The translations under genes were made by a program, and so were the position numbers. The notes under the pieces are model-generated. The model searched no databases. It was given only the letters and a program-made list of their open reading frames with translations, and was not told the origin of the DNA. Below are positions 48,001 through 60,234 of a stretch of 64,000 nt of DNA, in pieces. The number at the start of each line of letters is the position of its first letter. Position 1 is the stretch's first letter. The stretch comes from Austropuccinia psidii (taxonomy: Eukaryota; Basidiomycota; Pucciniomycetes; Pucciniales; Sphaerophragmiaceae): positions 37,765,359-37,829,358 of the forward strand of contig JALGQZ010000009.1 of NCBI GenBank assembly GCA_023105745.1, given 5' to 3'.

Positions 48001-48552
48001 CTTTAAGATAATGCTTGACAAAGCAAGACACCATGCAAACAGATTTATGCAAGATTCTTTCACATATCCACAAGAAAGATGGGATAAAAGTCATAAACCA
48101 CCTGACTCAAAATAGGAGACTTGGTCCTAGTATCAACCCTTAATTTCAATAACATAAAAGGTCCATAGAAATTGAAAGATTCCTTTGCAGGAACATTTAT
48201 GATAAAAGCACTTCATGGACCCAATGCTGTGCAATTGGAACTCACAGGTGAATTAATGGACAAACACCCAGCTTTGCCTGTAAGTCTGATAAAACCTTAC
48301 AGCTCAAGTGACAAGGAGTTATTTCCACTAAGAAATAAACCCCCACTTGAAATTCCCCCCTTGGAAGAAGGAGAAGAAAAGAAAATTGTAAAGGTCCTTA
48401 AAGAAAGAAGGACAAGAAACAAAAAAGAAAGACAATACCTTGTAAGGTATATAAATTCAACTCAAGAAGATGAATGGCTACTTGAGAAAGATATAAAAAA
48501 TTCTTATAAACTACTAAGAAAGTTCAGACATGAAAGAAAACCTGAAAAATAG
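45071..48552 (+). pseudogene. pol: A1 pol: protease to chromodomain-like tail
   Basis: It resumes in the protease (GAYCTCAGK), with a one-base loss near 45117 and TAG at 45129-45131. An open stretch 45144-47117 holds the rest of protease, reverse transcriptase ([32 protein letters not shown] near 46116) and RNase H, whose Asp in VITDCN is Tyr here. Stops follow at 47115-47117 and 47715-47717, and a deletion shifts the frame near 47932. Integrase parts are [22 protein letters not shown] and SDRDPKF. The tail [17 protein letters not shown] ends at 48552. Confidence 0.9.
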
Positions 48553-48671
48553 AAAGGTTAAGCATTATTGAGCTTCAAGACTGTCAAAGTCTATTGAAGA
48601 GGTAATACAGTGGATGATACCCTAAATTACACATATGAGATTGTGGTACAATATTTTTTGGTGGTAGGGAA
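48553..48671 (+). promoter_or_regulatory. A1 3' untranslated stretch with polypurine tract (48660-48671)
   Basis: TTTTTT then GGTGGTAGGGAA stands directly before the 3' LTR start TGTGAAAATTTGAG. The same tract occurs in A2. Confidence 0.75.
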
Positions 48672-49538
48672 TGTGAAAATTTGAGATATGACCAAATACC
48701 CAAAAAGGTCACAAGAAATATTTAAAATAATTATACATTAAAAATAACTACCTTAAAGCTACAAAAATGCCATAAATTGGCATAAAACCTGGTTTAACTT
48801 AAAGACCAATGAATAAACATGTGAAGTAAATAGTACCATTGGATTCCCCATGGTAAAATATACATATACCATTTTTATGGAATATCTGTAAAGTCAATAT
48901 TTAATGAGTTATAAGTAATAATACGTTATAAAAAACATAAATCCTTAATTATTTCAAATACCAATGAAACAACATGTAAAAAAGGAGACCATTGAACCCT
49001 CCATGAAAATCCACACATAAAACAATTAAGAAGCTAATCCCCAAAGTCAATACTTAAGGAGTTAAGCTGAATATATGCACTTTTTTGGTCAACGCATATA
49101 TTCAAGGATTTTAGCTAATATCTTTTGAAATATGCATGATAGAGTGATGAACCAAAAATAAATTTATCACGTAATTACTGTAGGAATACAGAAATGAAGT
49201 TTATTTTACAAGTTCTAAAAAATTTGAAAACCTGTAAGGGATTATTGATTAAAGTCAATAGAGCTGTTGACCACTTTGTTGTGAAAGTGGTCCAAAATGA
49301 AAAAGAAGGAGACAGGTGGATTCTACTAGTTCATTCGTGAAAAATGATGTATTTCCTATTATAATACTCAAGGTATAACCCCTTGAAATCATTGTTTGAA
49401 GTTTAAAATATTAAATTTCGACAGAAAAGATGAGTTACAAGAAAAATCATCAAAAATAGAGTTTTGATGATGTAATAAAATGCTCTTGGAAGAATAATAC
49501 GGTTATGCAAAGCTATTAGAACTGACTCTCTGAATTTC
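48672..49538 (+). repeat. A1 3' LTR, left part
   Basis: It matches the start of the 5' LTR (33408 onward). It is interrupted at 49538 by A2, within sequence that reads AATTTCTGTAG uninterrupted in the 5' LTR near 34274. The last five bases ATTTC are the A2 target duplication. Confidence 0.92.
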
Positions 49539-51565
49539 TGTAAGGTTTGACTATGAAACAATAAGTAAAAATTACTAATTTATTACTTATTGTACTCTGA
49601 ATGTCCTTATAATTGAAATAAATAAGATTAAAATAATAATAATAATAAAGAAATATTATTATTATGGCGTAAAAATATTATATTATTAAATAAATATAAT
49701 AATATAATTAATATTATATGAAATTATAATATTATAAATAATATATTAATATAAAATAATTAATATATTATAAAGCTCTTTATTATTGTTACCAACAAAT
49801 AATAAAGGCGTAAAAAATTGTTTTTTATTAATAAAAAACAATTAATAACAATAATATTACTAATATTAAAGTTATGAATTAATATAAATACTATTTATAT
49901 TAATTAAAGAATTATTAAGAGAGTAATAATAGAGAAATTATTATAATAAGAGAAAATAACCTACTTTTAACACTTAATATAATAATTTTGAAGTATTTTA
50001 CGCCAAAAAATATAAATACAACCTTTTCAAATTGTATTTACAATAAAAATAAAGAAAATTACAAATTATTCTGGATTTTTACGTGGAAATGAGTTATTAG
50101 AGAGATTTTTTAACAAAAACAATTAAATAAATGATTTAATCACGTCAAAATATATGATTATAGCAAGGTGGTCTTTGGTCTTCAATAATATAACAGTTTT
50201 ATATATAAAGAATAAAGAAATTACCTTTGATTTAATTGATTTAATGTTTTTTTTGCGTCTGAGGGGAAAATAGAGTAAAAAGAGCTCTATTTATAGTAAA
50301 TACCTCCCTCCTAGAGTCCAACAGGCTTCTAGTAGACGTGTACTGATCATATCCACTGGAATTGATCAATATTTTAAGGTTTGAGGGTGATTACATCATG
50401 ATCAAACCATATTACATCATTATTACACCATTATTTAGAGTTATCACTATAACTCTAAGTTTGATGACATCAGAGGCTTGGCAGAACCCCAAATTTCGTG
50501 GATTTTATTAGTTTTATTCATAAACTAATAGTATTCACCAATTTTATCACTCTTAAGACTGTTAAACTTAATTTAAGGTTACAGTATGTGATCATAACAG
50601 CTCAATTTAAGCTCAAACTTTGATCCTCAATAACTTTTAAGGTTTTCACGCTACAGCAATTCAGAGAGTGAATTCTGATAGCCTGACATAACCTTATTAT
50701 GCTGCCAAGAGCTTTTCATTACATCATCAAAACTCTAATTTTGATGATTTTTCTTGTAACTCATCTTTTCTGTCGAAATTCAATATTTTAAGCTTCAAAC
50801 CTTGATTTCAGGGGGTTATACCCTGAATTTAATAATAAAAATTACGTCATTCTTCTCGAATAAACTAGTAGAATCCAACTGTATACTTTTTTTTAAGTTT
50901 GGACTACTTTCACAACAAAGTGGTCAACAGCTCTGTTGATTTTTATCAATATTTCCTCATAAGTCTTAACCTTGTTTATAATCTGCAAAATAAAGTTCAT
51001 ATCTGTGTTCTTACAGTAATTACGTGGTAACTTTATTTTTGGTTCATCATTCTAGCATGTATAGTTTAGAAGATATTAGCTATGATCACTGAATATATGC
51101 GTTGACCAAAAAAGTGCATATATTCAGGATAATTCCTTAAGTATTGATTTTGGGAATTAGCTTATTAATTGTTTTATATGTGGAGTTTTGTGGGTAATCC
51201 ACTGGTACAATTTATTTCACATGTTGTTTCATTAGTTTCTGAGATAAATAAGGTTTTATGGTTTTTATAAGGTATTATACCTTATAATTCCTTAAATATT
51301 GACTTTACAGATATGCCATAAAAGTGGTATATGTGTATTTTTCCATGGGGAATCCAATGGTATAATTTATTTCACATGTTCATTCATTGGTTTTTAATTT
51401 AAACCAATTTTTATACCAATTTATGGTATTTTTTGTATATTTAAGTAATTATTCTTAATGTATATTTATTCTAAGTAATTTTAATATAATTATATTAAAG
51501 TTATAATTATTCTGAGTCTTTTTTGTGACCTTATTGGGTATGTGGTCATATCTCAAAGGCTCACA
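49539..51565 (-). repeat. A2 3' LTR (2027 bp)
   Basis: Plus-strand ends are TGTAAGGTTTGAC and AAAGGCTCACA. The TATAAATA box on the minus strand is at 50288-50295. It has a 22-bp AT-rich insertion near 49755 compared with the 5' LTR. Confidence 0.95.
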
Positions 51566-51577
51566 TTCCCTACCACC
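51566..51577 (-). promoter_or_regulatory. A2 polypurine tract
   Basis: The minus strand reads GGTGGTAGGGAA, immediately before the 3' LTR and after a T-run. The same sequence is found in A1. Confidence 0.8.
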
Positions 51578-51684
51578 AAAAAAGATTGTACCACAATCTG
51601 ATATGTGTGATTAGGGTATCATCCACTGTCCTACCTCTTCAATAGACTTTGTTAGTCTTGAAGCTCAATAATGCTTAAATTTTT

Positions 51685-54600
51685 TTATTTTTCAGGTTTT
51701 CTTTCATGTCTGAATCTTCTTAGTAATTTATCAGCATTTGTTATATCTTTCTCAAGTAGCCATTCATCTTCCTGAGTTGAATTCCTATACCTTACAAGGT
51801 ATTCCCTTTCTTTTTTGTTTCTTGTCCTTCTTTCTTTAAGGACTTTTACTATTTTCTTTTCCTCTCCTTCCTCCAAGGGGGGAATCTCAAGTGGGGGTTT
51901 ATTTCTTAGTGGAAATAACTCCTTGTCACTTGAACTGTAAGGTTTTATCAGACTTACAGGGAAAGTTGGGTGTTTGTTCATTAGTTCACCTGTGAGTTCT
52001 AATTGCACAGCATTGGGTCCATGGAGTGCTTTTATCATAAATGGTCCTGCAAAGGAATCTTTCAATTTCTTTGGGCCTTTTATTTTATTGAGATTAAGGG
52101 TTGATACTAAAACCAAGTCTCCTAGTTTGAAATCAGGTGGTTTATGACTTTTATCCCATCTTTCTTTTGCATATTTAAAGTAATCTTGCATGCATCTGTT
52201 TGCATGGTGTCTTGCTTTGTCAAGCATTATCTTGAAACTGCTTGCTGTTGGATGTATATCCATTAAGTCCTTTTTGAGGGTGTCATAGGGAAGTCTTGGA
52301 TTCCAACCTTTCTCTAGCATTGCTGGTGTTTTGCCAGTAGAAGAATGGATTGATGTCTTATATGCCAGTTCAAGTGCTGGTATTAGTGTACACCAATCAT
52401 GGGTAAAACCATCAGAATCTTTGAATTCTAGCCCATAAGCACAGAATCTTCTGATCATATCCTCTAGGGTCTGTATCATTCTTTCTGCTAGACCATCAGT
52501 TTGAGGGTGATAAGCTGTTGAGAATGATAACTTTGTTCCAAACAAGTTATGGAGATTTGTCCATAATGCTGAAGTGAACTTTGGGTCTCTGTCACTTATA
52601 ATATTTTGGAATAAGCCTGTGTGGCTAATGACTTTATTCCATATCATTATGGCTGTATCCATAGCTGTGTCATCTTTATGACATGGTAAGAACATGGGAG
52701 TTTTACTGTACCTGTCAACTAGTACTAGGCATGCATTATAACTCCTGTCTCCTCCTGGAGGTAAGGCTGTTACCCAATCCATATGAACTATTTCCCATGG
52801 GGATTTTGGTTCTTGGATTTGGATCATCATTCCAAATTTCTTTCCTGTGGCTCTGTTGGCTTTTTGACATCTGTCACAGGTTTGGCAGTACTCTGCAACA
52901 TCTTTCTTCCAATTTGGCCACCAAGAGCAGGTTTTCACCCTCTCTAGTGTCCTATCTTCTGAGAGATGTCCAGATGCAACACTATCATGACACTCATGTA
53001 AAATAGTGTTTATTAGTGTTCTATCTGTTAAGGCCATAACACATGTGTGTTTTGTTCTATGGTAAAGGATTCCATCAAGGAGGTGAAATCTTCCTTCATC
53101 ATATTCCTTTTTCCATATTTCATCCAGTTTTGATGAAAGTGATGGATCTTTGCAGTCTTTCATTAGAAGTTGGCTTAAGATATGGCAATTTTTGTCTGTC
53201 TTATAGCTTTCTTTAACTTGGTTAAAGAATTCTGTGCCAATGTCTGTAACACATATTCCTTCTATATGGTGCTCTTCTTGTGGTACCCATGCTGGATTGT
53301 CAGGGGTATTTGCTAGAGCCCATCTACTAAGACCATTTGCATTTTTATGAATATTCCCAGATTTATGAACAATAGTCATATTTCCTCTATATTCTTGGAT
53401 AGCAATTTGCCATCTCAGCATATGTCTATTTGGAGTCTTCATATTTAATAGTGATTTCACAGCATTACAGTCTGTGATTACATCAAATACTGTGCCATCC
53501 AAATAATAATGCAGTTTTTCTAAAGCCCATACTAGGCATAAGCATTCCATTTGGCTTGCTCCATACCTTGCTTCTGTTGGCTTTATCTGCCTTGAAATGA
53601 AACAAATTGGTCCTTCCACTGGTTTGTCATTGATAATTTGTGTTTGGTGAAGTGCAGCACCTAGTCCTTCTCCACAAGCATCAATGTACAGTTTGAAGGG
53701 TAGTTTCCAATCTGGCATCAGAAGAAATGGGGCATTTGTTAAGGAATTTTTCAATTCTTCATATGCCTTGACTCTTTCTTCTGTCATCTCATAGACTGTT
53801 TGTTGGTCACATAGCTTATACAAGGATTTAGCAATCTTTGCAAAGTCCTTTATATGCTGTCTATAGTAACCAGCAAATCCTAGAAATGATTGCATTTCTT
53901 TTTTAGTTTGAGGCATTGGTTTAAGTAGTACTGCTGCTACTTTATTTTTGTCTATGCCTAGACTAAGTCCAGATACCACATGTCCTAGTGCTTTTAATTC
54001 ACTATATGCAAAATGACACTTTTTCAAGGAAATTTTCATATTTACTTGGACTATTTTCTGTAGTACCCTTTCTAGTCTTGTAAGGTGATTGTCCCAAGTT
54101 TCTGAGCAAACTATGATATCATCAATATAGATGATTAACCATCCTTCTGATAATTCTTCAGGAAATATGGTATTCATCATTCTTTGATAATGGGAAGGTG
54201 CATTTTTTATTCCAAATGGCATTCTTAAGTATTCAAAAATTCCACAATGGACTATTATTCTTAGTAGTTTCTTGGCATTGTCTGTTAAGACATTTTGATG
54301 AAAACCCTTAAGAGCATCCATAGCTGTGATGAACTTAGCTTGTGACAATTGGGTTAATGTCTCATGGATTCTGGGTATTGGATATCTGTCTGGAATGGTA
54401 TAGGTATTCAGGGCTCTGAAGTCTCCTACCATCCTTGATTTTCCATTATTCCAAGTTATAATGACAGGTGTAGTAACTTCTACTTGTTCATTATGTCCAA
54501 CCTTTCTTAATACTCCAAGGTCCATTAATTCTTTAATGTGCACCTCTAGGGCTTCTCTAGCTCTTGGGCTGGCTGGATAAGCAGGTCTTCTTAATAAAGG

Positions 54601-57483
54601 TGGGTAAGGTTTTTCTACATTAAGAATTATATCCACTTCATGTCCAATTATGGCACCTAGTGGCTCTTTGTCAGTTGCAAAGGCATTTTTATACTTAAAT
54701 AAGAGATCAATCAATTTTTCTTTCATTTTTTCTGTTAATTCTTGATTGAATTCTGCCTCTATGAGTTGTTCAGATATAAAAAGTTCCTTTTCTGGAATTT
54801 TTTCTTCATTCTTAATAACTGTGATTTGTTTTTTGTTATTTAAGAATCCAAACTTTTGTCTTTTGTTATCTCCTATGGTAAAATATCTATCCTTTTGGTT
54901 GGAGATATCTATACCATAGATTGATAAGTAGTCATTCCCAAGTATGAAATGATTACTAGTACAGTTGTCCATTACTACAAACTCTACTTTAATTCTGACA
55001 CATTGTGAGGGATGAGGAAAAATTAGTGTTAAATCAATTATTCCAAGGGGCTTCATGCTCTCACTTGCACTACTAAATTTGACACCTTGTATTGGCATAA
55101 GTTTTTCTTGCCAGTCTGGGACAATGGTTTTTAAATAACTTTTGCCAACACAAGTGCAATATGCTCCTGTATCCAAGTTAACCTTTCCTTCTTGGTTATC
55201 AACCATAACAATACTAATACTTGATTTTCCAGCTGTATATCCCATTCCCCTTGCAGGTTTGGTTCTATACATTTTGGCATCTTGTATGTTTGTCAGATTT
55301 GTGTCAGATGTTCCAACTTGTGGCAAGTTTGAGTTAACATCCAGTACTTCATAAATTATATCAATATTATTAATTTGTGCATTAATTATATTGATTTCAT
55401 CACTTTCAGAGCTTTCTGACTCTTCTGTCTCTTTTTCAGAGTCAGATTCCTCTTCTTTGTCATTGTGGTTTTCTGTTTCCACAATTTCATTAATCTTTGC
55501 TATTTTAAGGCAATTATTGGCTAAGTGTCCAATACCTCCACATTTATGGCATTTTCTTTTCTCATTATTGTTGGATGTATTGGGTTTAAAGGATTCTTTT
55601 GATTTATCTTTCTTGATAAATGGTTTGTTTGGGCTTTTAATGTCCAATCTTTTCCAAGTCCTGCCAATTTTTGTTCTTGTCACTATATCTTCTAGTGCAT
55701 TTATATACTCTTCTGTGGAGCATGGTTCTATACACCTGCTTCTTAGGGCATGTTCTAGTTCCCCTCCACATTTTTTAAGTATTTTCATATGCACCATTTT
55801 CTGTGACATTTCTGGGTACAGTGCATTAAGCCTTTCAACTTGTTTTAAGAACCAAGTTAAAGGTTTATCTTTCTCAGGGTCAAAGAAAGAGTTTTCAAAT
55901 GCATTTTCTATCTTATACCTCCAGGCATCATTTGCCCACTTGGTGATTATTTCTTGTTTCCACCAAGACCAGGTATTTTTACCATTTGTTTGTCTTATGC
56001 CATAATACCATCTTTTTGCAGATTTCTCAAACAATGAATGTAATCTTGCAGTGATTAATTCATCTGGTATGGCATAGTCTTCTTGTAACATGTCAATTGT
56101 TTTAATAAATGACATGTGGTCATATTCACCTTCTCCTGTGAATGTTGGCCATTCCTTCAATTGAGGTGCTTCCTTCATTAAGACTTGGTTATTGTCTTGG
56201 TGACTCAAGTCTGTTATGAAAGGGTTTGACAATTCCTCTTTTGTTTTAATAGGGCTTCTTATATGAGAAAATGGTGTTGATAACTTTGGCATATTTAAAT
56301 TAGCCTCATTAATTTTATCCATTTTTCCAGTAATAAGCCTTATTTCACTTTGAATATCATCTTTCAGATGCATTCTTGCTTCATCACTTTTTTCCACATG
56401 GTCCAAAAGTAATTTTTGGTGTGATGAAGTCTTTTCTTCAAATTTTTCTACATAAATACTTAATTTATTTAATTTTTCTGTAAGATTGTCAATGCTCACA
56501 TCATAATTGATTGTCAAAGTTTTATCTTTGATATCTTTTATGTATTTATACAATTCTTGTTGTCCTTGTATTAATTTTTGAGTATTGTCAATTAAATTCT
56601 TTGGTTTATTATTTTCAACAATAAACTTAATGTTGTCAATTTCTTTTTTGTTTTGCACAACAATTTTTGTTAAAGAAGATAAATTGTTATTTAGTTCTTG
56701 TAGTGATAATAAACTATTTTTAATTTCTTTTAGAGGTAATATACTATTTTTAATTTCTGTTAAAGTATTTACAACATCTTTGGACAAGGTTATTCCTTTG
56801 GGAAATGAGGTTGTCTCATTCTTTGCTCTTCCTTGTCCTTGAATTCCATCAAGGTTCTGGCCATGTTGAAAACATTGTCCATGGCATCCTTTTGGATTCT
56901 TGGGATTCTGTAGCTTGGGGAATATGGTTTCCTCCAATGCTTTTTCTTGTTCTTCTTCCCTTCTTGGGGAAGTGGGTTGGCTTGAGGCTTGCTGGTAGAA
57001 GCTACTGGGGCTTCTTCCTTGGTTGCCTCCCTCTTTTTGGCATGATAATCCTTGATCTTTTTGATTTGAGGTTTGGATGACAGTGGATTCCATCCATTGG
57101 AGTATTTCACTATCTCCTCCTCTTTGAGGAACTTTTTCAGGATGTGCCAGGAGTTCATCACTCCTTGGTGTATTTGAGGCAGCATTTCCCAGTCTTTGTC
57201 CTTGTATACTGTGTAATACTGCTTGTACTGGCTCATGTAGATGTCTATTTGAGCCCTCTGAATGTGTTTTGTACCTATTTGAGTTACTCATACTTAGTTC
57301 CAATTCAGGCTCAGATATCATGGGCATTTCTGGGACTTGCCTTTGGGATAAGGCACTTCCTTGTGTGGATTCTGTTCCACTGGGGATATTGCCCTTTCTT
57401 TTCCCTTTTGAGGGATCAATTCTACTTCTGAGTCCAGCTCCATCTGATTGGATGGAGTATTGGGAACCTCTTTTGGTAGTCAT
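51685..57483 (-). CDS. gag-pol: A2 Gag-Pol polyprotein (1932 aa), intact frame
   Basis: ATG 57483 ([17 protein letters not shown]) opens a single frame to 51685. Residues 1-230 are low-complexity and overlap another gene. About 240-400 looks coiled-coil, then capsid-like sequence. A zinc knuckle CX2CX4HX4C lies at 645-658 and the protease DTGA at 771-774. Reverse transcriptase has YIDD at 1119-1122 and RNase H its Asp at 1268. Integrase has an HHCC finger from His1496, then Asp1569, Asp1631 and Glu1667, with exactly 35 residues between the last two. A chromodomain-like tail spans about 1876-1932. RNase H position 1383 is Asn in KNANGLSRW, where A1 and C have Asp. It would be processed by its own protease and drive replication and integration. 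Confidence 0.93.
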   Translation of the reverse strand: MTTKRGSQYSIQSDGAGLRSRIDPSKGKRKGNIPSGTESTQGSALSQRQVPEMPMISEPELELSMSNSNRYKTHSEGSNRHLHEPVQAVLHSIQGQRLGNAASNTPRSDELLAHPEKVPQRGGDSEILQWMESTVIQTSNQKDQGLSCQKEGGNQGRSPSSFYQQASSQPTSPRREEEQEKALEETIFPKLQNPKNPKGCHGQCFQHGQNLDGIQGQGRAKNETTSFPKGITLSKDVVNTLTEIKNSILPLKEIKNSLLSLQELNNNLSSLTKIVVQNKKEIDNIKFIVENNKPKNLIDNTQKLIQGQQELYKYIKDIKDKTLTINYDVSIDNLTEKLNKLSIYVEKFEEKTSSHQKLLLDHVEKSDEARMHLKDDIQSEIRLITGKMDKINEANLNMPKLSTPFSHIRSPIKTKEELSNPFITDLSHQDNNQVLMKEAPQLKEWPTFTGEGEYDHMSFIKTIDMLQEDYAIPDELITARLHSLFEKSAKRWYYGIRQTNGKNTWSWWKQEIITKWANDAWRYKIENAFENSFFDPEKDKPLTWFLKQVERLNALYPEMSQKMVHMKILKKCGGELEHALRSRCIEPCSTEEYINALEDIVTRTKIGRTWKRLDIKSPNKPFIKKDKSKESFKPNTSNNNEKRKCHKCGGIGHLANNCLKIAKINEIVETENHNDKEEESDSEKETEESESSESDEINIINAQINNIDIIYEVLDVNSNLPQVGTSDTNLTNIQDAKMYRTKPARGMGYTAGKSSISIVMVDNQEGKVNLDTGAYCTCVGKSYLKTIVPDWQEKLMPIQGVKFSSASESMKPLGIIDLTLIFPHPSQCVRIKVEFVVMDNCTSNHFILGNDYLSIYGIDISNQKDRYFTIGDNKRQKFGFLNNKKQITVIKNEEKIPEKELFISEQLIEAEFNQELTEKMKEKLIDLLFKYKNAFATDKEPLGAIIGHEVDIILNVEKPYPPLLRRPAYPASPRAREALEVHIKELMDLGVLRKVGHNEQVEVTTPVIITWNNGKSRMVGDFRALNTYTIPDRYPIPRIHETLTQLSQAKFITAMDALKGFHQNVLTDNAKKLLRIIVHCGIFEYLRMPFGIKNAPSHYQRMMNTIFPEELSEGWLIIYIDDIIVCSETWDNHLTRLERVLQKIVQVNMKISLKKCHFAYSELKALGHVVSGLSLGIDKNKVAAVLLKPMPQTKKEMQSFLGFAGYYRQHIKDFAKIAKSLYKLCDQQTVYEMTEERVKAYEELKNSLTNAPFLLMPDWKLPFKLYIDACGEGLGAALHQTQIINDKPVEGPICFISRQIKPTEARYGASQMECLCLVWALEKLHYYLDGTVFDVITDCNAVKSLLNMKTPNRHMLRWQIAIQEYRGNMTIVHKSGNIHKNANGLSRWALANTPDNPAWVPQEEHHIEGICVTDIGTEFFNQVKESYKTDKNCHILSQLLMKDCKDPSLSSKLDEIWKKEYDEGRFHLLDGILYHRTKHTCVMALTDRTLINTILHECHDSVASGHLSEDRTLERVKTCSWWPNWKKDVAEYCQTCDRCQKANRATGKKFGMMIQIQEPKSPWEIVHMDWVTALPPGGDRSYNACLVLVDRYSKTPMFLPCHKDDTAMDTAIMIWNKVISHTGLFQNIISDRDPKFTSALWTNLHNLFGTKLSFSTAYHPQTDGLAERMIQTLEDMIRRFCAYGLEFKDSDGFTHDWCTLIPALELAYKTSIHSSTGKTPAMLEKGWNPRLPYDTLKKDLMDIHPTASSFKIMLDKARHHANRCMQDYFKYAKERWDKSHKPPDFKLGDLVLVSTLNLNKIKGPKKLKDSFAGPFMIKALHGPNAVQLELTGELMNKHPTFPVSLIKPYSSSDKELFPLRNKPPLEIPPLEEGEEKKIVKVLKERRTRNKKEREYLVRYRNSTQEDEWLLEKDITNADKLLRRFRHERKPEK

Positions 57484-57708
57484 GATTTAAAGAATAAGAA
57501 AAATTAAAAGTATTTTAGAATAAAATTCTTTTATGGCAATTTAAAAAGAGGTGCTCACCTTCAGAGTCTTGAATGGTGGGCCCTGGAAAGTCTAATTTCT
57601 TAGCTTTCTTTCTTTTGGTAATAACTGGTGTAGGAGAACTTTGACAAGTTTCTTCCACCAATCTCTCAACAGTAGCTTGGTTGTCTTCTGTTGGGTTATC
57701 TTCAAACA
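56790..57708 (-). CDS. A2 spliced leader gene in a different frame, overlapping gag
   Basis: The inferred exons (minus strand) are 57708-57559, about 57469-57341 and 57274-56790. Intron 1 is 57558-57470 (GTGAGC...AAAAG; the CAG of A1 is CAA here, so the acceptor may move by 3 nt without a frame change). Intron 2 is 57340-57275, a GC-AG intron (GCAAGT...AATAG). The product includes [55 protein letters not shown], a Lys-rich part and YRIPRIQ...[11 protein letters not shown], ending HFPKE. Splicing intron 1 removes the Gag-Pol ATG at 57483. Family C keeps the same exon sizes, phases and protein motifs. The start codon must lie in an upstream exon that I could not place. Function is unknown. Confidence 0.6.
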
Positions 57709-58226
57709 CTAAAAAAAAAAGACAAATAAATATAAGTCTTTTTTATAATAAGTGTTATTTTTGGCAAGATATGGCAATTTTCCACGTAGAAATTGCTTTT
57801 ATATCTTTGAAAAATTGAAATAAATAAAGAAATGAATAAAAATGAATAAAAATAACTTTTTTATTGGTTTTTAATATTTTTTAATATTTTTTATATATTT
57901 TTTTATTTTTATTTTTTTAAAGAATAAAATAAAAAATGAATATGATTCTTATAAAATTAAATTATAATAAAAATTATTTTTAATTTATAAAATATCTCTT
58001 TTAATCACTAGAGTCACTCAAAGAAAGTTCTTGCAAGTCTAAGGATGTGAAAAACCACGTGTAAGACAGTACAATTACTTTCCAAATGCCTCAATAGCTT
58101 TTAAAATCAATAAAATATAAAATTATTATATAATTTTATGATTATAAATATAATTTATTATTGGATAAACCCAAATAGAATCTTTTTAAAGGTCTTTTAA
58201 GTAAATATCACGGCCAGGCCCCCAAA
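57709..58226 (-). promoter_or_regulatory. A2 leader with primer-binding-site candidate (58209-58224)
   Basis: The minus strand reads TGGGGGCCTGGCCGTG two bases inside the 5' LTR. The rest is an AT-rich leader ending in a T-run plus AG (57710-57709), a 3' splice-site candidate. No ATG-started frame is evident in it. Confidence 0.65.
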
Positions 58227-60234
58227 TGTAAGGTTTGACTATGAAACAATAAGTAAAAATTACTAATTTATTACTTATTGTACTCTGAATGTCCTTATAA
58301 TTGAAATAAATAAGATTAAAATAATAATAATAATAATAAAGAAATATTATTATTTTGGCGTAAAAATATTATATTATTAAATAAATATAATAATATAATT
58401 AATATTATATGAAATTATAATATTATAAATAATATATTATAAAGCTCTTTATTATTGTTACCAACAAATAATAAAGGCGTAAAAAATTGTTTTTTATTAA
58501 TAAAAAACAATTAATAACAATAATATTACTAATATTAAAGTTATGAATTAATATAAATACTATTTATATTAATTAAAGAATTATTAAGAGAGTAATAATA
58601 GAGAAATTATTATAATAAGAGAAAATAACCTACTTTTAACACTTAATATAATAATTTTGAAGTATTTTACGCCAAAAAATATAAATACAACCTTTTCAAA
58701 TTGTATTTACAATAAAAATAAAGAAAATTACAAATTATTCTGGATTTTTACGTGGAAATGAGTTATTAGAGAGATTTTTTAACAAAAACAATTAAATAAA
58801 TGATTTAATCACGTCAAAATATATGATTATAGCAAGGTGGTCTTTGGTCTTCAATAATATAACAGTTTTATATATAAAGAATAAAGAAATTACCTTTGAT
58901 TTAATTGATTTAATGTTTTTTTTGCGTCTGAGGGGAAAATAGAGTAAAAAGAGCTCTATTTATAGTAAATACCTCCCTCCTAGAGTCCAACAGGCTTCTA
59001 GTAGACGTGTACTGATCATATCCACTGGAATTGATCAATATTTTAAGGTTTGAGGGTGATTACATCATGATCAAACCATATTACATCATTATTACACCAT
59101 TATTTAGAGTTATCACTATAACTCTAAGTTTGATGACATCAGAGGCTTGGCAGAACCCCAAATTTCGTGGATTTTATTAGTTTTATTCATAAACTAATAG
59201 TATTCACCAATTTTATCACTCTTAAGACTGTTAAACTTAATTTAAGGTTACAGTATGTGATCATAACAGCTCAATTTAAGCTCAAACTTTGATCCTCAAT
59301 AACTTTTAAGGTTTTCACGCTACAGCAATTCAGAGAGTGAATTCTGATAGCCTGACATAACCTCATTATGCTGCCAAGAGCTTTTCATTACATCATCAAA
59401 ACTCTAATTTTGATGATTTTTCTTGTAACTCATCTTTTCTGTCGAAATTCAATATTTTAAACTTCAAACCTTGATTTCAGGGGGTTATACCCTGAATTTA
59501 ATAATACAAATTACGTCATTCTTCTCGAATAAACTAGTAGAATCCAACTGTATACTTTTTTTTAAGTTTGGACTACTTTCACAACAAAGTGGTCAACAGC
59601 TCTGTTGATTTTTATCAATATTTCCTCATAAGTCTTAACCTTGTTTATAATTTGCAAAATAAAGTTCATATCTGTGTTCTTACAGTAATTACGTGGTAAC
59701 TTTATTTTTGGTTAATCATTCTAGCATGTATAGTTTAGAAGATATTAGCTATGATCACTGAATATATGCGTTGACCAAAAAAGTGCATATATTCAGGATA
59801 ATTCCTTAAGTATTGATTTTGGGAATTAGCTTATTAATTGTTTTATATGTGGATTTTTGTGGAGGATCCACTGGTACAATTTATTTTACATGTTGTTTCA
59901 TTAGTTTCTGAGATAAATAAGGTTTTATGGTTTTTATAAGGTATTATACCTTATAATTCCTTAAATATTGACTTTACAGATATGCCATAAAAGTGGTATA
60001 TGTGTATTTTTCCATGGGGAATCCAATGGTATAATTTATTTCACATGTTCATTCATTCGTTTTTAATTTAAACCAATTTTTATACCAATTTATGGTATTT
60101 TTTGTATATTTAAGTAATTATTCTTAATGTATATTTATTCTAAGTAATTTTAATATAATTATATTAAAGTTATAATTATTCTGAGTCTTTTTTGTGACCT
60201 TATTGGGTATGTGGTCATATCTCAAAGGCTCACA
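58227..60234 (-). repeat. A2 5' LTR (2008 bp)
   Basis: It pairs with 49539-51565. The minus-strand TATAAATA (58957-58964) followed by GAGCTCTTTTTACTC is the likely core promoter, conserved in A1 and in the ancient copy near 1030. Confidence 0.95.

Larger units (their letters stand above)
49539..60234 (-). mobile_element. A2: young full-length Ty3/gypsy element, family A (10.7 kb)
   Basis: The two LTRs (49539-51565 and 58227-60234) differ by roughly a dozen substitutions and a few indels by eye. Perfect ATTTC duplications lie at 49534-49538 and 60235-60239. The element has a primer-binding candidate, a single open Gag-Pol frame of 1932 codons and a polypurine tract. It sits in the 3' LTR of its relative A1, in the opposite orientation, and is the youngest well-dated insertion here. 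It may still be transpositionally competent or nearly so (see the RNase H change). Confidence 0.95.

Noticed and set aside
57144..57490. Plus-strand frames opposite the A2 gag start (and 40617-40904 in A1)
   Set aside because: They mirror the strong codon bias of the overlapping minus-strand (or plus-strand) genes; hydrophobic antisense shadows without splice or motif support.
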